Positions 14,557 through 14,801 of a stretch of DNA of 14,801 nucleotides are shown here, in pieces. The stretch comes from a bacterium. Lineage in GTDB: Bacteria; Blakebacterota; Blakebacteria; Blakebacterales; Blakebacteraceae. The notes beneath the pieces are model-generated. The model saw nothing but the letters and a program-made list of their open reading frames with translations, had not been told where the DNA came from and searched no databases. Location: NCBI GenBank assembly GCA_025774615.1, contig JALGVQ010000051.1, positions 1 to 14,801 on the forward strand, given 5' to 3'. Numbering within the stretch: the first letter of the stretch is position 1; the number at the start of each line of letters is the position of its first letter. Made by a program: the position numbers and the translations under genes.

Positions 14557-14801
14557 GTGGCCTATCATTCAAGACGTTTCGCGAACAGCCCTCTCCACCG
14601 ACTTCTCCAGGATCACTGGGAGCCGTTTCTCGGTGTGTACGAAGAACAGTTCCAGCATACCTTCGGTACCCTGCGGTCGGTCTCTGAGCGGGTAGTCGGG
14701 AAGTTCCTTGATTGCGGCAATCCGATGAATGGATTTGCCCGGATCCGATGCCCGGAATGCGGTCACGAGAGGCTTCTGGCGTTTTCGTGCAAATGTCGTG
14801 G
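14557..14801 (+). CDS. IS91-type transposase, N-terminal zinc-binding domain, cut by window edge
   Basis: The open frame reads from GTG 14557 to the end of the window (81 codons and a partial one). It is not the frame that contains an ATG at 14472. Sequence features are ANSPLHRLLQDHWEPF, VYEEQFQHTFG, VVGKFLDCGNPMNGFARI and RCPECGHERLLAFSCKCR, the last with Cys pairs. This is the zinc-binding N-terminal domain of IS91/IS801-type transposases (Pfam Zn_Tnp_IS91 pattern); the catalytic Y2/HUH domain would follow outside the window. The frame is open a little further upstream (to 14428) without an ATG, so the start is approximate. Confidence 0.85.
   Translation, partial: MAYHSRRFANSPLHRLLQDHWEPFLGVYEEQFQHTFGTLRSVSERVVGKFLDCGNPMNGFARIRCPECGHERLLAFSCKCR

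Overview
The window looks like chromosomal DNA of a moderately GC-rich Gram-negative bacterium. Five of the complete or partial proteins carry lipobox signal peptides with little sign of inner-membrane retention, and one has an Omp28-like layout. There is also a di-haem c-type cytochrome and a sigma-54 promoter. Family content (DUF4382, DUF4097, PD40 propeller, D-aminoacylase-like amidohydrolase) would suit Gemmatimonadota, the wider FCB group, Deltaproteobacteria-like lineages or Spirochaetota. The sequence alone does not decide between them. I saw no rRNA, tRNA or CRISPR array.

Left part (1-3812): a truncated di-haem cytochrome c peroxidase lipoprotein on the minus strand is divergent from a PD40 beta-propeller lipoprotein. 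Next comes a 160-bp near-palindromic repeat, then a compact regulatory region (two GTACC-N4-GGTAC palindromes 31 bp apart and a textbook -24/-12 sigma-54 promoter), then a DUF4382 lipoprotein gene. A strong intrinsic terminator ends this block.

Centre (3813-9936, all minus strand): the block reads lipoprotein - MFS transporter - acpS - acsA-like acyl-CoA synthetase - acyl carrier protein - kbl-like alpha-oxoamine synthase. The last four genes are tightly spaced. They form a self-contained set: an AMP-forming ligase to activate an acid, a carrier protein to hold it, a phosphopantetheinyl transferase to arm the carrier, and a PLP enzyme that normally condenses acetyl-CoA with glycine. This is the most interesting system in the window. 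The resemblance of the PLP enzyme to true Kbl, without a threonine dehydrogenase and with its own carrier protein, is unusual.

Right part (9937-14801): an NtrB/AtoS-like membrane histidine kinase without an adjacent response regulator, a second copy of the 160-bp repeat (about 90% identical, same orientation), and a DUF4097 lipoprotein. A convergent amidohydrolase lipoprotein follows; it lacks the usual His-x-His metal motif. The window ends in the 5' end of an IS91-type transposase gene running off the edge.

Most confident: gene families of the cytochrome, kbl, acsA, ACP, acpS, kinase, amidohydrolase and transposase; the repeat pair; the sigma-54 core; the terminator. Less confident: exact starts of acpS, the Omp28-like lipoprotein and the DUF4097 lipoprotein, and all functional links between genes.
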